A stretch of DNA of 64,000 bases from Gonocerus acuteangulatus (GCA_946811695.1 OX328125.1:51450494-51514493), one strand, 5' to 3'. Numbered from the stretch's first letter, positions 1 to 11,880 are shown. Notes: a model not told the origin generated them from the letters alone. Numbers and translations: made by a program.

Positions 1-853
1 TATAGGGTTTTTTTTTTTTTTTTTTTTTCCCCCTTATAATATTTTAGTAATCAAAATTAAATAGAGATAGGTCGTTTTGAATAGTTGTAAAAACTTATAG
101 CTTGGATAATTGTATTTAATTAATTGAAAAAAATTATTTTATTCGTTTATATTTCTTTGGACAATAAAATTGTTTTTATCTATTATAATACTCGTGGAAC
201 CAATCTATTATTATAACCTTTTTAAAAAATGGCAAATATGAAAAAAAAATATCAAATTATCGGCATGTGTCACACACAAAGTTTAAATGCAAAATATTTG
301 AAAAAATATTCAATAAAAGATTGCTTTGGCATATGCAAATGCCAAATGTTTTAATTCATTTAGTTCATTACTCTTAGTTAATGGAATGTATGAAGTACAC
401 CCAGTACTGATTAAAATCTTGGAAAAGAAAAAATACTATAATACTAAAGCATACATTTGACAGTGTTTTGGATACCTGGAATCATGAATTTACCTGGAAA
501 CTGGGACGCAGACAGTGAAGCCAAATATTCAGCCAAAAAAACTGAACGTGGAAGCAAGAATTACAATACAAGAAATTCATGAACTTACAAACAACTATAA
601 CAAATTACGAGACCGTGAAACTCCCTGGCTATCGAGAAATCGAATGACAATATCATGATTACGAGGCACAGAATAGGACTACTTACTCACACTCATTTAA
701 TGACGAGCTGAGAACACGCAGTTTACAGACTTTTGTATCACGCAATGAAACACATCCTCACAAATTTTAAGGACTGATTGTAGCCCACACTTGGAAAAGA
801 TATCAGATCATTGACGTAATAAACATATTTACTAGAAATTATAAAACTTAGAC
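1..853. other. AT-rich spacer, no gene seen
   Basis: AT-rich DNA with a poly-T run near position 10. No ORF, TIR or RNA gene that I can support. Confidence 0.6.
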
Positions 854-906
854 AAAGAGAACTTTCCATTACATATATAATATACATGTAATGGAAAGTT
901 CTCTTT
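854..906. repeat. Perfect inverted repeat, 21-bp arms
   Basis: Left arm 854-874 is the exact reverse complement of 886-906, with an 11-base AT spacer. The arms carry AACTTTCCATTACAT and its complement. It could extrude as a hairpin. No flanking target duplication was seen. Confidence 0.85.
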
Positions 907-973
907 ATATTCTTTTTAGTTATTTTCTTTAATTATATTCTTTTTAATTATAGTCTTTTTAAGTATATTCTTT
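907..973. repeat. Degenerate 15-bp AT tandem repeat, interrupted by a Helitron
   Basis: Variants of TTTTTAATTATATTC repeat here and resume at about 2178-2295. The Helitron at 974-2177 sits between the two parts, so the array was probably the insertion target. Confidence 0.6.
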
Positions 974-1107
974 TTAGCACTTTCCTCCGAAGGAAAGTAG
1001 CTATTGAGGTTGGACTCATGACGGAATTTTTGAAAAATGTCTTCAAATCTTTATCGATCCTACCTAGTAGACACCGAAAATGACCCCCGTTAAAATTTAT
1101 ATATATC

Positions 1108-1151
<44 letters not shown>

Positions 1152-2177
1152 TGTTAACACGATAGCGGCCAGAGTTTTTGTTTTTTCGTCACGAAACTTG
1201 GTATATAGCATTCAATTAGCAAACGATTGAACGAATTCGTTAACCACCAATGTCGGTCCACCGGAAGGGGGGGTTTACCCCGAACCCAAAACACTAATTT
1301 GACTATGTCAGCCGTAATATTTGTTATATTTCAACGAAACTTGGTATTCGTAGTGGCAATATAGACAGAAAAGTGAGATATAAAAACGAACTAAATCGGT
1401 TCATTAGAAGGGGGGGTTTACTCCGGACCCACAATACCAATTCGCCACTGCCAGCCGTGATTTTTGGTATATTTCGACGAAACTCGGTATTCGTAGTGGT
1501 AATCCACAGGTGAATATGTGTTGTAAAAATAAACTAAATCGGTTCATTAGGAGGGGGGTTTACTCCGGACCCACAATACCAATTCGCCACTACCAGACGT
1601 GATTTTTGGTATATTTCGACGAAACTCGGTATTCGTAGTGGTAATCTACAGTTAAATATGTGTTGTAAAAATAAACTAAATCGGTTCATTAGAAGGGGGG
1701 GTTTAAACCGGACCCAAATTCCTAATATACTCATACCGGTCGTAATTTCTGCTGTATTGTAACGAAACGCGGTATACGTCGAAGTGTTGCAAAAATGAGC
1801 TGAATCGGTCAATCGTAAAGCGGGGGTTTAATTTGTAATATATTTCAATAGAAAAGCCCGCCAAACGTAGGTTCACAAAGCCTCTGCAAGGAGCGCTTTC
1901 TACCACTAGAGTGACTGTATCCTGTTCCTGCGTTAGATCAAAATACGATAATATGAGTTCTTTTGTATTTATTACGTAGTGTAGTAGGTACCATGTGTAA
2001 ACATAACTCTGGAAGCAAATTAATAATTGATCAGTTACTCATTACAAATTTAAAAGAGAACTATTCATGTTTTTATTTAATTTATGTAGGATATTTTAAG
2101 CAAATTGTTCTGGAAAGCAGTCTACACTACCCAAATTCTGAGGAAAGTGCTTAGTTATGCAGCTCCTGCGTGACGGA
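974..2177 (-). mobile_element. Non-autonomous Helitron-like element, family 1, copy 1
   Basis: Read on minus, the element starts TCCGTCACGCAGGAGC (at 2177) and ends in an 8-bp stem hairpin (ACTTTCCT/AGGAAAGT) followed by GCTAA at 974. TC at the start, hairpin plus CTRR at the end, and no target duplication are Helitron hallmarks. Three further full copies (21010-21942, 46649-47713, 57056-58183) share the same ends. The interior has imperfect tandem units of about 120 bp, each with a C-run and an AACCGATTTAGTT-like box, and an (AT)n tract near the 3' end. No Rep/helicase ORF is present, so movement would need a partner elsewhere. Small ORFs inside it (1534-1812, 1703-1906, 1963-2154) look incidental. 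Confidence 0.75.
1111..1148. repeat. (AT)n microsatellite inside Helitron copy 1
   Basis: Uninterrupted AT dinucleotides at the same internal site as in the other family 1 copies. Confidence 0.9.
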
Positions 2178-2370
2178 CTTTTAATTATATTCTTTTTAAT
2201 TATACTATTTTAATTATATTATTTTTATTTATATTCTTTTTAATTATATTATTTTCTTTATTCTCTTTATATAATATTCTTTTTAAGAAAAGTGAATAAA
2301 ACATTCTAAATATTTCATTTTTTCCCAACTGTATAATTGAATGTATCTATAATATTGAATAATTGTATGA

Positions 2371-2432
2371 ATAATTACTCGTATAAATGAATACATGTAT
2401 ATATACATAAATTCATTCATACGAGTAATTAT
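2371..2432. repeat. Inverted repeat, 22-bp arms, one mismatch
   Basis: 2371-2392 is complementary to 2411-2432 except for one base; the 18-base loop is itself nearly palindromic (CATGTATATATACAT). Confidence 0.8.
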
Positions 2433-2484
2433 ACGTTTATATATAATTTCAATTGTGTACTTAAAAGTACATGCAATAATTGTA

Positions 2485-2530
2485 TTAGGTGAATAGCCTT
2501 TGCTGCGAAAGCCTAAAATAAATTAATAAA
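2485..2530 (+). mobile_element. Possible LINE 3' tail
   Basis: GCCTTTGCTGCGAA followed by an A-rich AATAAATTAATAAA end resembles the tail of the LINE ORF1 element at about 24605-24655. No coding part is attached, so this would be a severely 5'-truncated copy. Confidence 0.35.
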
Positions 2531-2535
2531 AGTAC

Positions 2536-3640
2536 GTCCTTGAGACGTTCATTGACCAGGATGTTCGGGAAAAAAATCATGTTTAAAGATAGAAATACTA
2601 CATATTTTATTTATTTATTTTTTTTTTTTTTTTAATTTTCCTCCTTATTATAAAATAAATAAACAAACATCCTAGAATTAATCAAATGAATTTTCGAAAG
2701 AATGATTAGTAGGCCGTGTAAATAGCAACCCAATTTATTTGCACAGCAGTCTTTATTAATTAATAATAAATCTTTTCTCTTTCTTTGTATAGTCGCAATA
2801 TTCTCACAAATAATTTTTGTTTTTCAACTAGTTATGAATCTTGTCTATATACTGGCTTTCATTGGAGTGTAGGCCAGTCAATACTAAATGTAGAAATTAT
2901 GATAACAAAACAAATAAAGCCCCCCACAAAAAAAAATACCGTGCTTCTAGGACCATTTTGAAAGGTTCATCACGCAATATTTACAAATTGAAAACATTAG
3001 AAGGGAATTCCTGACATCAACATTGAAGCACTTCTTCTAAAGTAGAACTCTTCAAAAACGTATAGGAATCTTATTCTAACTAGAAATTAATTAGTATAAT
3101 TTCACTCTAGGGGCAATACTATTTCCCCCTTTAGTAGGGTACAGACAAATTTTAATACGGCATACGAGTCGGAATTTCCTTAATAATGCAGGTGAGAGGA
3201 GGATAGAATGGAGAAAAGGGTTTTAATGAAAAATTCCAAGAGTGATAAGATTTGTGGTTGGTGACGAATAGGTAGTACTCCAGGACCCAATGCAGGGACT
3301 CGTGATTAGGGATCAGATCTTCCCTATAATTCACTCGCAGGACTTTTGTCCTGGAAATCCTTTTCGTCCTTCTTCTTTTTCCATGGGGATTAGTTTTCTT
3401 TGACACGGCATTAGTCCCTTTTATTAGCTCCTTCAAAGCCAGCTCCCAAGGGCATTCCGATAGAGCAAATATATCTACTGGCTTAATAATTTCACCCCGG
3501 GAGAAATGGCTTATTGCTTTCTCTGGGACATTTTTTTTTTTTTTATTATTATTATCTTTCTATATGACAGAATATACTGTGCCGAGTATACACTGGAGTA
3601 ACGTTAATATAGATGTTATTAATACGGTTGTTTTATTAAC
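2536..3640. other. AT-rich spacer, no gene seen
   Basis: Poly-T/poly-A runs. The minus-strand ORF at 3152-3436 (94 aa) is basic and unrecognised, with no family motif; not called as a gene. Confidence 0.5.
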
Positions 3641-3700
3641 ATTCTTTTTTTTATTTATTTCATTGTGAGCTTCGCAACTTTAGCGATAAGCTCGTCATCA
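3640..3700 (-). mobile_element. Possible LINE 3' tail, minus strand
   Basis: On minus, a GTTGCGAAGCTCACAATG stretch is followed by AAATAAATAAAAAA, like the LINE tails at 2485 and 24605. Low-complexity similarity only. Confidence 0.3.
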
Positions 3701-3969
3701 GGAAAATCTCTGTCCAGTCAAGAAAAATAATAATAAAATAACAAAACAAAGAAAAAAAAAACGAAGACAAGAACAACCAGAATAAGTTAATTTGAGTGAC
3801 TTTTGTCACTCATGTGAGCAAATATTCGCACATTCATATTGGTTTAAGGTAATGTATGCATTTATATCATATTCATACAATATACTCATACCTATTTAAG
3901 TATGCTCATACATCAAAAATAAAAGTAAGCGAAAAAAAAAATAAAACTAAGTGGACACATTAAACTATA

Positions 3970-4012
3970 AGAAAATAGATAATATATAAAGTTTATATAT
4001 TATCTATTTTCT
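3970..4012. repeat. Near-perfect palindrome, 21-bp arms, 1-nt spacer
   Basis: 3970-3990 and 3992-4012 are exact reverse complements about a single G. The arms start AGAAAATAGATAATATATA. Confidence 0.9.
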
Positions 4013-4137
4013 AATTATATTATAAACAAATAATAAAAATGATTCCATTGTCTCTCATTAACTAAAAAAAAATAATAATAATACCAGAAAAAATTTAAAA
4101 AGAGGAGAAAAAAAAAGAAAAAGGAATCGTATATATA

Positions 4138-4142
<5 letters not shown>

Positions 4143-4202
<60 letters not shown>
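4143..4202. repeat. (AT)n microsatellite
   Basis: About 60 bases of pure AT dinucleotides. It creates the spurious Ile-Tyr repeat ORF on the opposite strand. Confidence 0.95.
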
Positions 4203-4204
<2 letters not shown>

Positions 4205-4584
4205 AACATTATAGTTGGCAGGATTCACATCCTCCTTCGACGGAAATTAATAACAAGTGTTCGTGAAACTAATAACATTCTTTTATAATTTTATCATTAT
4301 AAATTTTATCAAAACAAATAAATTATAAGGCAAGTAATGAGTATAGAATATACTGATAATTTAAATGATGTCTCCCGAAAACCTTGTTTTTTGTTCTCTC
4401 AAACATTTAAATGAATCTCAAGTTATAAAACTGTACCCGTTGACGATAGCATCCCTAAACCTGAAGAAATTTGCCCTAGAGTTTTAAAAATGTAAGCTAT
4501 AACAGGCACTAACTATGACATATGTTATTAGTTTAATACTTTTATATTATGTTTTGATTAACTTCTATGATCTATTATGCTTTT

Positions 4585-4624
4585 ATTCTTCTACTTAATA
4601 TTTTTAGTTATTAAGTAGAAGAAT
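4585..4624. repeat. Inverted repeat, 15-bp arms
   Basis: ATTCTTCTACTTAAT at 4585-4599 is repeated in inverse at 4610-4624 with a 10-base T-rich loop. Confidence 0.85.
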
Positions 4625-4959
4625 TTTTATATCTGTTAAAAAAAACAAAAAAAAAACAGTATTATACTTATAAATAGTAAAAACATACCTTTGTTTAGGG
4701 CAATGCCCTAAAAACAACGCGTGTAAATAAATAAATAAAATTGTATTCTCATAATTCAAAGGACTCGTAAAAAAATAAGACAAATTTAAATAAAATAAGC
4801 TTTCTCGTGGCCGAAATGAATACATTAATACAATAAATTAAATATCAATTACTTCTAAAGGTGGATGCTGAGTCTGCACTAGCTGTTGTCGTAACAGCGC
4901 CCCCCCCCCCCAACAAAAAAAGTAAATCATGTATTATTAGCCGTAGGCAATAAAAATGA

Positions 4960-5130
4960 CTCTCTGGATAGTGGCAAGCAGGCTTGATGCTCCTATGGGA
5001 GATGTGCGGTCGAGTCCCGCTTGTAAAAGTTTGACTTTTTTTAGCGATGGACTTGCTGATGACCAACGGTGGGAGACTGTAGATAGCCCGGCACTCAAGG
5101 CCTAGAAGGAGATGCGCCATAAAAAAAAAT
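4960..5130 (+). mobile_element. tRNA-derived SINE-like element
   Basis: A B-box-like GGTCGAGTCCCGC follows a GATAGTGGC A-box-like region, as in tRNA-headed SINEs. The body ends GGCCTAGAAGGAGATGCGCC followed by an A-run. Nearly the same tail occurs at about 59270-59325, so it is a dispersed family. It cannot fold as an intact tRNA. No clear target duplication was delimited. Confidence 0.5.
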
Positions 5131-5919
5131 GAGTACTTCCTATTATTTGCGTATTCTAGGTTTAATATAAATTTTAGATATAAATATATATTTAAACCTT
5201 TTCCGCTAATCTAAGGAGATTATGAAACGTTGAGATTTCTCCATTCAACTTCTGAATTACCTAATTGAGACGACGTCATAAGCAAATTTGCAAGATCGCA
5301 AACAAGTATAGATTTACATGGGTTCGAAATCGAGGTCATTTTGATCACTTATATGTTGAAAATGTCTAGTGTTTCACATTAATCCACATAAAAGGACGAT
5401 ATCCTAGGCATTTACCTCCTCCGAGTTCCAAGAAACAGTTTGCACTTGGCTGTCTTCTTCGCTTCCCTGAAAGAGTCCAACTCAAACACCGTGTGTATGC
5501 AGAATCGCCTCAAGGTTTATTCAAGAAGGAAGTCTTGTCAAGAAGCATTAAAGTTTTAGTGAACTTCTCCTCCTTACTCTCTCCGTCACAGAAACTTTTC
5601 CAATAATGGCTAAATCGTAAAGGACTTAACTCCCTACCAGATCCTCATACCTGTCTTCCTACCACGGCATACCACTAAACGTTATTAAACTCTTGATGAA
5701 CTAATCAAATCATAAGTCAATAAACTCTTTGGGTTATTTTTATTATGTTTATCTGAAATATATTTCATACTTTATTTTATTTTTAATGCTGGACCTCAAC
5801 AAGAACGATTTACATATTTCAAGGTCTATATGTAAACGACATACAATAATAAATGAATTACCACAAGCTTAAAATTTGGGAACGGATGTTCATGTAAAAT
5901 AAAATTGGAAATGTGTACA
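5131..5919. other. AT-rich spacer, no gene seen
   Basis: No ORF, TIR or RNA gene that I can support. Confidence 0.5.
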
Positions 5920-5921
5920 TA

Positions 5922-6556
5922 CAGGGTGTCCCAAATAAGACGGCTCAAACTAATTTTGCGGCCAAACGGTTGGTCTGAGAAAAAAATGTCAGAAGGGAAA
6001 GTTGTAGGGCTTGATCTAAGCTTTCCAAATATGTCAATTATTTAACATATTCACCGCACATGTGCGCTCGGCGCTAGCTGAAATGTTGAGGTTTGCAGAT
6101 GACCCCTATTATTATGCACATCATTTTAAAGTGAATTAAAAAAGAAACTCTTTGCTGCAAACCGCACTACGATATCTTTAAAATCAAATATGTTTCGTGC
6201 GATTCAAATTTCATTATTTTAAATTAAAGCGATTTTTTGGAAGCACTTACAGAGGTCGGTTATGAATGTGTGATACATGAATTTGAGGTATCTTTTCCTC
6301 ATTTTTCTGAAAAAAATATGGCCGATCCTCTAAAAGAAATATTTTTCCTAATAACTTTAATAAAATTGAAAATAAGGCATATTTTTTAAGTATTTATTCT
6401 TTAGGTGAATATGTATGTGCGCGGTGAATATGTTAAATAATTGACATTTTTGGAAAAGTTAGGTCAAGCGCTACAACTTTTGCCTCTGACATTTTTTTCT
6501 CAGATCAACCGTTTGGCCGCAAAATTAGTTTGAGCCGTCTTATTTGGGACACCCTG
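5922..6556. mobile_element. Tc1/mariner-type MITE with about 140-bp TIRs
   Basis: Starts CAGGGTGTCCCAAATAAGAC at 5922 and ends with its inverse at 6556, both flanked by TA. The inverted arms run about 140 bp with few mismatches. The 635-bp interior has no transposase ORF. TA duplication and CAGGG ends fit the IS630/Tc1/mariner superfamily. A related but diverged left end starts at 55619. Confidence 0.85.
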
Positions 6557-7040
6557 TATATATAATGAAATAAAAAATTGAAAATATGTAGTAAAAAAAT
6601 ACCTGAAACACTATAAAATATTGAAAAGAAAAGCAAAAATAAGAAGTACAAACTTTATTATAAATGGTTATTTAATAAAAATTAAGACATTTTTTATTTA
6701 TTAAAAATTAGGAACTCATTCTAAAAGGGCAAAAAAAGAAGATGAAAATTCCTACAGAAGAATATTATTTTGGACATTTGTTTGCAACAACATGCATTTC
6801 TAAATTATGAAACGTGAAATGACGCCGGTCTCATCTCACAAGGGGAGTATGACATGGTGGGGTGACCGATCAGGCCCATTTTTGTCTGGTGATTTTTCAT
6901 CCGAGCGTTTCGTCCAATGCGCTTTAAAAGCTAAGAAATAATATAAAATAAGTTGAAAATTCATTATGATCTATATTTTGGAAAATGATATCAACATGAT
7001 TCTTTCACTAATCCATTTGTTTTAGAAAGTAGATTAAAGG
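6557..7040. other. AT-rich spacer, no gene seen
   Basis: No gene or mobile-element end that I can support. Confidence 0.5.
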
Positions 7041-7050
7041 AATAATACAA

Positions 7051-7725
7051 TTGTTACACAAAAATGTGTATGGAGTTGGTGCTGCTACACTCACTAACGT
7101 CAAGAACAATATGTCAAATGTAAGCAATATTTTGCTACAATATCAGATGCTACAATATCTTCACTGCTATGTGGCCATAACGAATGCTGCTCGTTGGCCA
7201 AAACGAAGGCCTGAAATAGAACTGCTAACTCTAATTATGTAATAATTTTTACGAATTCTTTGTCTGTACTGAGAAATCTATTCTCAATCCATCCACTGAT
7301 CACTCTTCCTCATGAAACAATATCAGAACTCTACAGAAATAGTCAAATAGTTATTTTCGTATGGTTCCCTGGCCACTGCGGAATTGGAGAGAATGATGAT
7401 GCCGAAACATTACCGAAAATAGCTTTAAATGAAGGAATCATCTTTCACATTAACAACTTAATGAACCTAAGGTAGGAACCTCTTAAAAAAACTACAAAAA
7501 AAAACCGAAAACTACACAAATAAATATTAATAAAATGAAATAGGGCGTCATTAAATGACCGCGTTTCAAGGTTATTTGATCGGTGGAAAATATGGCATAG
7601 ATCATATGCTTGTGATTATTATTTGTAATTAATTTTCTATCAATTACAAAACATTAACCGTCGTAATTAATCCGACTCCTTCCTGTAAAATTGTAATTTT
7701 TTAAGAGCAATAAAGTATTCATTCA
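7051..7725 (+). pseudogene. 5'-truncated LINE (I/Jockey-like) RNase H remnant with 3' tail
   Basis: The frame around 7242-7475 reads an RNase H-like FTNSLSVLRNL block followed by IVIFVWFPGHCGIGEND, the C-terminal RNase H signature of I-clade non-LTR retrotransposon pol proteins. The catalytic Asp expected in the FTDS block is Asn here. A segment in another frame (7051-7242) contains a GVGAA-like start of the same domain, so at least one frameshift separates them. Downstream, at about 7690-7725, the element ends with a GAGCAATAAAGTATTCATTC-type tail. No reverse transcriptase remains. This is a dead copy; the family is assigned from motifs only. Confidence 0.65.
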
Positions 7726-8210
7726 TTCATTTATTAACCGTCGTACATTAAAGGAAATGCATTTAATGATAAATTTAAGGAAGTAACGTACCTTTTCTCT
7801 CGAAGAAAGTTGTCTATCACGGCTGCCAATCATTTGTGAAGCTAAAAAGAAAAAAAGAATAGATTAATTTGCTTAATATTAATAAATCTCACACAAATTA
7901 ATTTATACCATTTTATAACAACACATTTCTAGAAGCAGAAAAATAATTATTCATAATAAATTAGCAAAAATAAACTAGTTTTAATAAATAAATAAAGCAA
8001 TAAATAACGATCCAGAGCCTTGAATAAAGAAGTAGATTTGAGTGAAGGAGGAGCTGATATGATTGTTGTTATTAAGATAATTAATTGATATCTAAAACAC
8101 TATCTTATATATAAATTATTAAATCTATGGCAATCGCCACATTATAACGAATATTCAAGACTTTTGCATTTACCTGGAGAATTTCGTGTGTTATTTTTAG
8201 AAAAACAAAG
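7726..8210. other. AT-rich spacer, no gene seen
   Basis: Nothing recognisable. Confidence 0.5.
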
Positions 8211-8215
8211 TTTGC

Positions 8216-8700
8216 CTTAGAGGAACTCCGTCATCTTAGTGTGTTTCTAAAATGTTCATATCCCTAATGCCATTAAAAATGTTTGGAATAAATAAAGTTT
8301 TGAATTTTAGGCGCCCAAAACACTTAGTCACAAGGCCTCTTCGAATAAATTCTCTATTACAAAGAACAAAATGTGTCTCATTTAACTACAAAAAGAAATT
8401 ACAACTAAAAAAAGTCCGACTCTCAGGAACAGTGTCATTATCTTAGCGCGTTTCCGTTCTTATCCCGAGTGTCATTTGTAAAACTTAGAATAGAAACAGG
8501 TAATGTTTTGTCTTAATCTTTCTTGAAAACTGTAAACACATTTTTTTTTTAAAATGAAATCTCAAAGAGAACTAAGGCCTAAGGCCCTCAACAGGAAACT
8601 GACATTGACAGTATCCTAAGCGTATCCTCCAAATTAGACCGCTCTATCAAACCAAATAAGAACCTCAACAGTAGATCATTTAAATAGCAATCGAATAGAT
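8216..8700 (+). mobile_element. Helitron family 2, two 5' heads in tandem
   Basis: One diverged head lies at about 8220-8290 (GGAACTCCGTCATCTTAG) and a second begins TCCGACTCTCAGGAAC at 8415. Both resemble the head of the complete 238-bp copy at 29878-30115. The shared internal block around CAACAGGAAACTGACA follows at about 8590. No CTAA 3' end was found, so these are 3'-incomplete. Confidence 0.55.
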
Positions 8701-8809
8701 TCTTAACAATCACTACTATTTCCCGGACGATTTCGAGCTACATAGGAATTTATGTAAAATTCCCATGAAAAAACTAGTTTTATCCATTTTCTTCGACAAG
8801 GGTTATAGG

Positions 8810-9299
8810 TAGGCTTGCCATATTTTTGGTGAGTGAAATCAGGACACGTTAATATGGGATGGGCATACCGGGGGGAGGGGGTATGGAATAAAACTGATAC
8901 ACATTAGAAGCAAAATGGTGAGATTTAAGCCTTTTTTTTTTAAATAAAAAGACTGGGGAATCTGGAACTCTAAATTGTTTGCCTACCCACTTTTTAAAAA
9001 TAAAAAAAAAGGAATTTTTGCTACGTAATTCACACAGTGGGCTGGCCGCTGGCAGCGCTGTGCAAGTATATCCGACGTTTGTAATCTGTCATCATGTAAT
9101 CGTTTGTCAGTACTGTTAGGAAACTTCTCACTTCTTTAACAATGTGTGCAGTTGTCAAAAACGTTGATTGTAGGAAGTAAGACGTCCTTATAAACATAAA
9201 TTCGTTACTTTTTACAACTTACAAACGTTTCGGGGACATCGATAAAACCGGGCGGGACACCGGGACAACAGCAAATTACCGGGACTTTTGGCAAGCCTA
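8810..9299. mobile_element. hAT-type MITE with 8-bp target duplication
   Basis: Ends are TAGGCTTGCCA and its inverse. The 8 bp outside are GTTATAGG (8802-8809) and GTTATAGA (9300-9307), a 7/8 match. Short TIR plus 8-bp duplication is typical of hAT. The 490-bp interior has no transposase. Confidence 0.8.
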
Positions 9300-10145
9300 G
9301 TTATAGATTTGATCTTGGCAATGGTTTCATTATATTCTCAACGTTCAATTACTTATAGAACATGTACTTGATACCCTCTTAAAGCAAACACGTAAGCGTC
9401 ACGATTTTGTTTGCGCGAGTTTCGCCCAAAAACCTTTGTTCATTGGATGGATTTTGCTCGTTTTACTTGTAGATTTGGTTCTGATTATTTGGCATTGCTA
9501 ATTATATAATATAATCAGTGTTTAATAACTATAGAATTAATTGTGTTAATTAAATAAATGTGTAAATATACAAGTGTCTACTCCAAGAAAAAAATGTTTT
9601 TAAAAAAACTTTATTAATGAAATTCTGAAACAATGGCTGGGATATTGAGGTTTGGTATAAAGTGAGCAAATTTTATGGGGCATGAGGTTGTATCTGGTGT
9701 AATCGATTTGCCATCAGTCAGACATGGAGTGGGCAGCCACGGGTAGGCACGCCACTCCACTCACATCATCAGCATGCTTTGACAAGTACAATTGTTATTT
9801 TACATTGAATTTAGCTCTACGCCATTTGCAAACTGTGTCTCTAATGTTTATTTATTATTTAAATTTCTAATTTATGTACATGAATGTTTTCATTTATTTC
9901 ATTGATCTAAACTGTAAGGTTCTCCCTACAGAGAACTGAGTCCAGCTTAATTATCTCATTCTCTGTGACAATGGAATAAAAATTATCAATTGTCTGAATA
10001 TGTGAGTTTATAGAATTTAGACCCATCTTTATATTCGTGATTTTTCACTCCTAGAAAGTAATGTGGGGAGGGAAGAAATATTTTCATTTTAGCAAACTTT
10101 CCTACAAAAATGATTACCTATCCAGAATGTTTCGATAGTTTCGTT
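9300..10145. other. AT-rich spacer, no gene seen
   Basis: No ORF above about 60 codons with recognisable content. Confidence 0.5.
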
Positions 10146-10149
10146 CCAC

Positions 10150-10510
10150 TGAACGTTTTTTTTTTTTTTCTAATTGCATTTAACAGTAAAAAAAAGTATT
10201 TCAGTGAAACGAGATAAGTAAATGACAAACGTGTTTGTAATAGAGATTTCCAAAGGAATTTCCAAAGAATGCAGCGTGAGTAATGCCAGTTTAGAGCTGG
10301 TTTCGTGTGTATTATGACGCCTAAAATATCTCTTTAAATCGAGATTAGAGTAGGTGTAAACATCATTGACAAAACGTTTATTAAAAAAAAAATAAAAATA
10401 GTAGATAAATCGTCTTCTTTTTCGTACATAGCCACCGCGCATGTGCAAACGCCAGGGGACGCTTTGTAACGCTAATTTGTAACGTTTTTTTGCCAGTTTA
10501 GTCATCGCTG
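10150..10510 (-). repeat. Dispersed repeat family B, copy 1
   Basis: Related sequence appears inverted at about 15430-15590 (shared AGCGATGACTAAACTGG and ACGAAAAAGAAGAC blocks) and in the same orientation at about 27655-27800 (shared TTGCATTTAACA and ATTTCAGT blocks). The 111-aa ORF here lies wholly in the repeat and matches nothing I know. Element class unknown. Confidence 0.55.
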
Positions 10511-10514
10511 TAGC

Positions 10515-10524
10515 ACATTTATGT

Positions 10525-10584
<60 letters not shown>

Positions 10585-10604
10585 ACATAAATGTACTTAA
10601 TCTT

Positions 10605-10660
<56 letters not shown>
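10515..10660. repeat. Palindromic (AT)n tract and a second (AT)n tract
   Basis: ACATTTATGTTAAATA at 10515-10530 is inverted at 10579-10594 around pure AT. A second AT run of about 50 bases follows. Confidence 0.85.
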
Positions 10661-10664
<4 letters not shown>

Positions 10665-11455
10665 CTTAATCTATTCCGAGCATTCCAAATGGCACTATAA
10701 ATAAGAAACTTATGGAAAAGCGTCAAGATAGAGCGGTTCCTCTGAGTCGGACGTTTATGTATAGCCCTGTTCAAAATTCGAGCCGAAACATTCGCAATCA
10801 ATCTTCTTTTTATAAGAAAATGTAGTTTGGTTTACTATTATGACTATCTTGGCCTTGAGGGGGTTTGAAAGATTAACGATCTTTCCTGAATTGTATGACT
10901 TATTTTCTACCACATGATTTTCACACAGCATTGCAGAATAAGAAAGGAAAAATCATAGCTGTATTAAATCCTTCGTGGTGGAACATTCATTTTATAGAGG
11001 CAATGAAATGGATAGGGGCGAAATAATAAAGTTCGCCGATAGCAATACGGAGAGCATTGTGTGATTTTTGTAGAAAGGATAGAGCCGTGTGAAAAAAAAA
11101 AACTAGGTATTTACTGGGTGATAAAGTGGATCGTTTCACTTGAAAGCTTTCTTCATCACTCAAGTAAACCCTAGTGATCAATGTAAGGGACCTTCACTCC
11201 GAAAACTCATTTTTCCTCCTTTTCATTGCTTTATTTCACTCCCTTCAGTGAAAACGTTTCATAACTGAGAATACTTCCCATTGCTGGGTCTCTGAAATGT
11301 TCATTGCCATTTTTAAGACTATATTTAGGGGTCGTAGCTCTCTTTAAACGCAATTCGGAATATTCCCTAAATAAAAGGATATTGCTCACACCTTACTGTC
11401 GGAAGAAACAATTATTCCGTTAATTTCTATACAAATACAGCTAATGAAACTCATT
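10661..11455. other. AT-rich spacer, no gene seen
   Basis: Nothing recognisable. Confidence 0.5.
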
Positions 11456-11461
11456 CTATGA

Positions 11462-11880
11462 ACTAACCACTTCCATATCTTTTCTAATACCACCTTCTAT
11501 ACCCTTCCTAATACCGCCTTCTATATCCTTCCTAATACCACCTTCTATTTCCTTCCTAATACCACCTTCTATACCCTTCCTTATAATACCTTCAATACCC
11601 TTCCTAATACCAACTTCCATATCCTTCTTTACATTATCTTCAATATTCTTCCTAATGCTACCTTCTATATCCTTCCCAATACCACCTTCTACATCCATCC
11701 TAATACCGCCTTCTATATCCTTCCTAATACCACCTTCTATTTCCTTCCTAATACCACATTACATTTCCTTCCTAATACCAACATCCATATCCTTCCTGAT
11801 ACCACATTCTAAATACTTCCTTATACCACCTTCAATACCCTTACTAGGTATTCCCCCCCCCACCTTCAATACCACCTTCA
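11462..11880 (-). repeat. Degenerate 24-bp minisatellite, about 17 units
   Basis: On minus the unit is close to GGTGGTATTAGGAAGGATAT plus four bases, the same 24-bp unit as the large array at 60343-62900 but in the opposite orientation and far more diverged. ORFs at 11456-11698, 11655-11927 and 11759-11941 arise from the 24-bp (8-codon) period and are not called as genes. Confidence 0.85.

Noticed and set aside
974..2177. Family 1 as a TIR transposon
   Set aside because: Only about 12 bp (GCACTTTCCTC) is shared in inverse near the ends, there is no target duplication, and the TC...hairpin-CTAA layout fits Helitrons better.
3152..3436. 94-aa ORF as a gene
   Set aside because: No motif, no splice context, and composition like surrounding DNA.
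4015..4209. Ile-Tyr repeat ORF
   Set aside because: Direct translation of an (AT)n microsatellite. Similar ORFs at 21623, 29656, 29729, 32346, 35453, 36086 and 57967 have the same cause.
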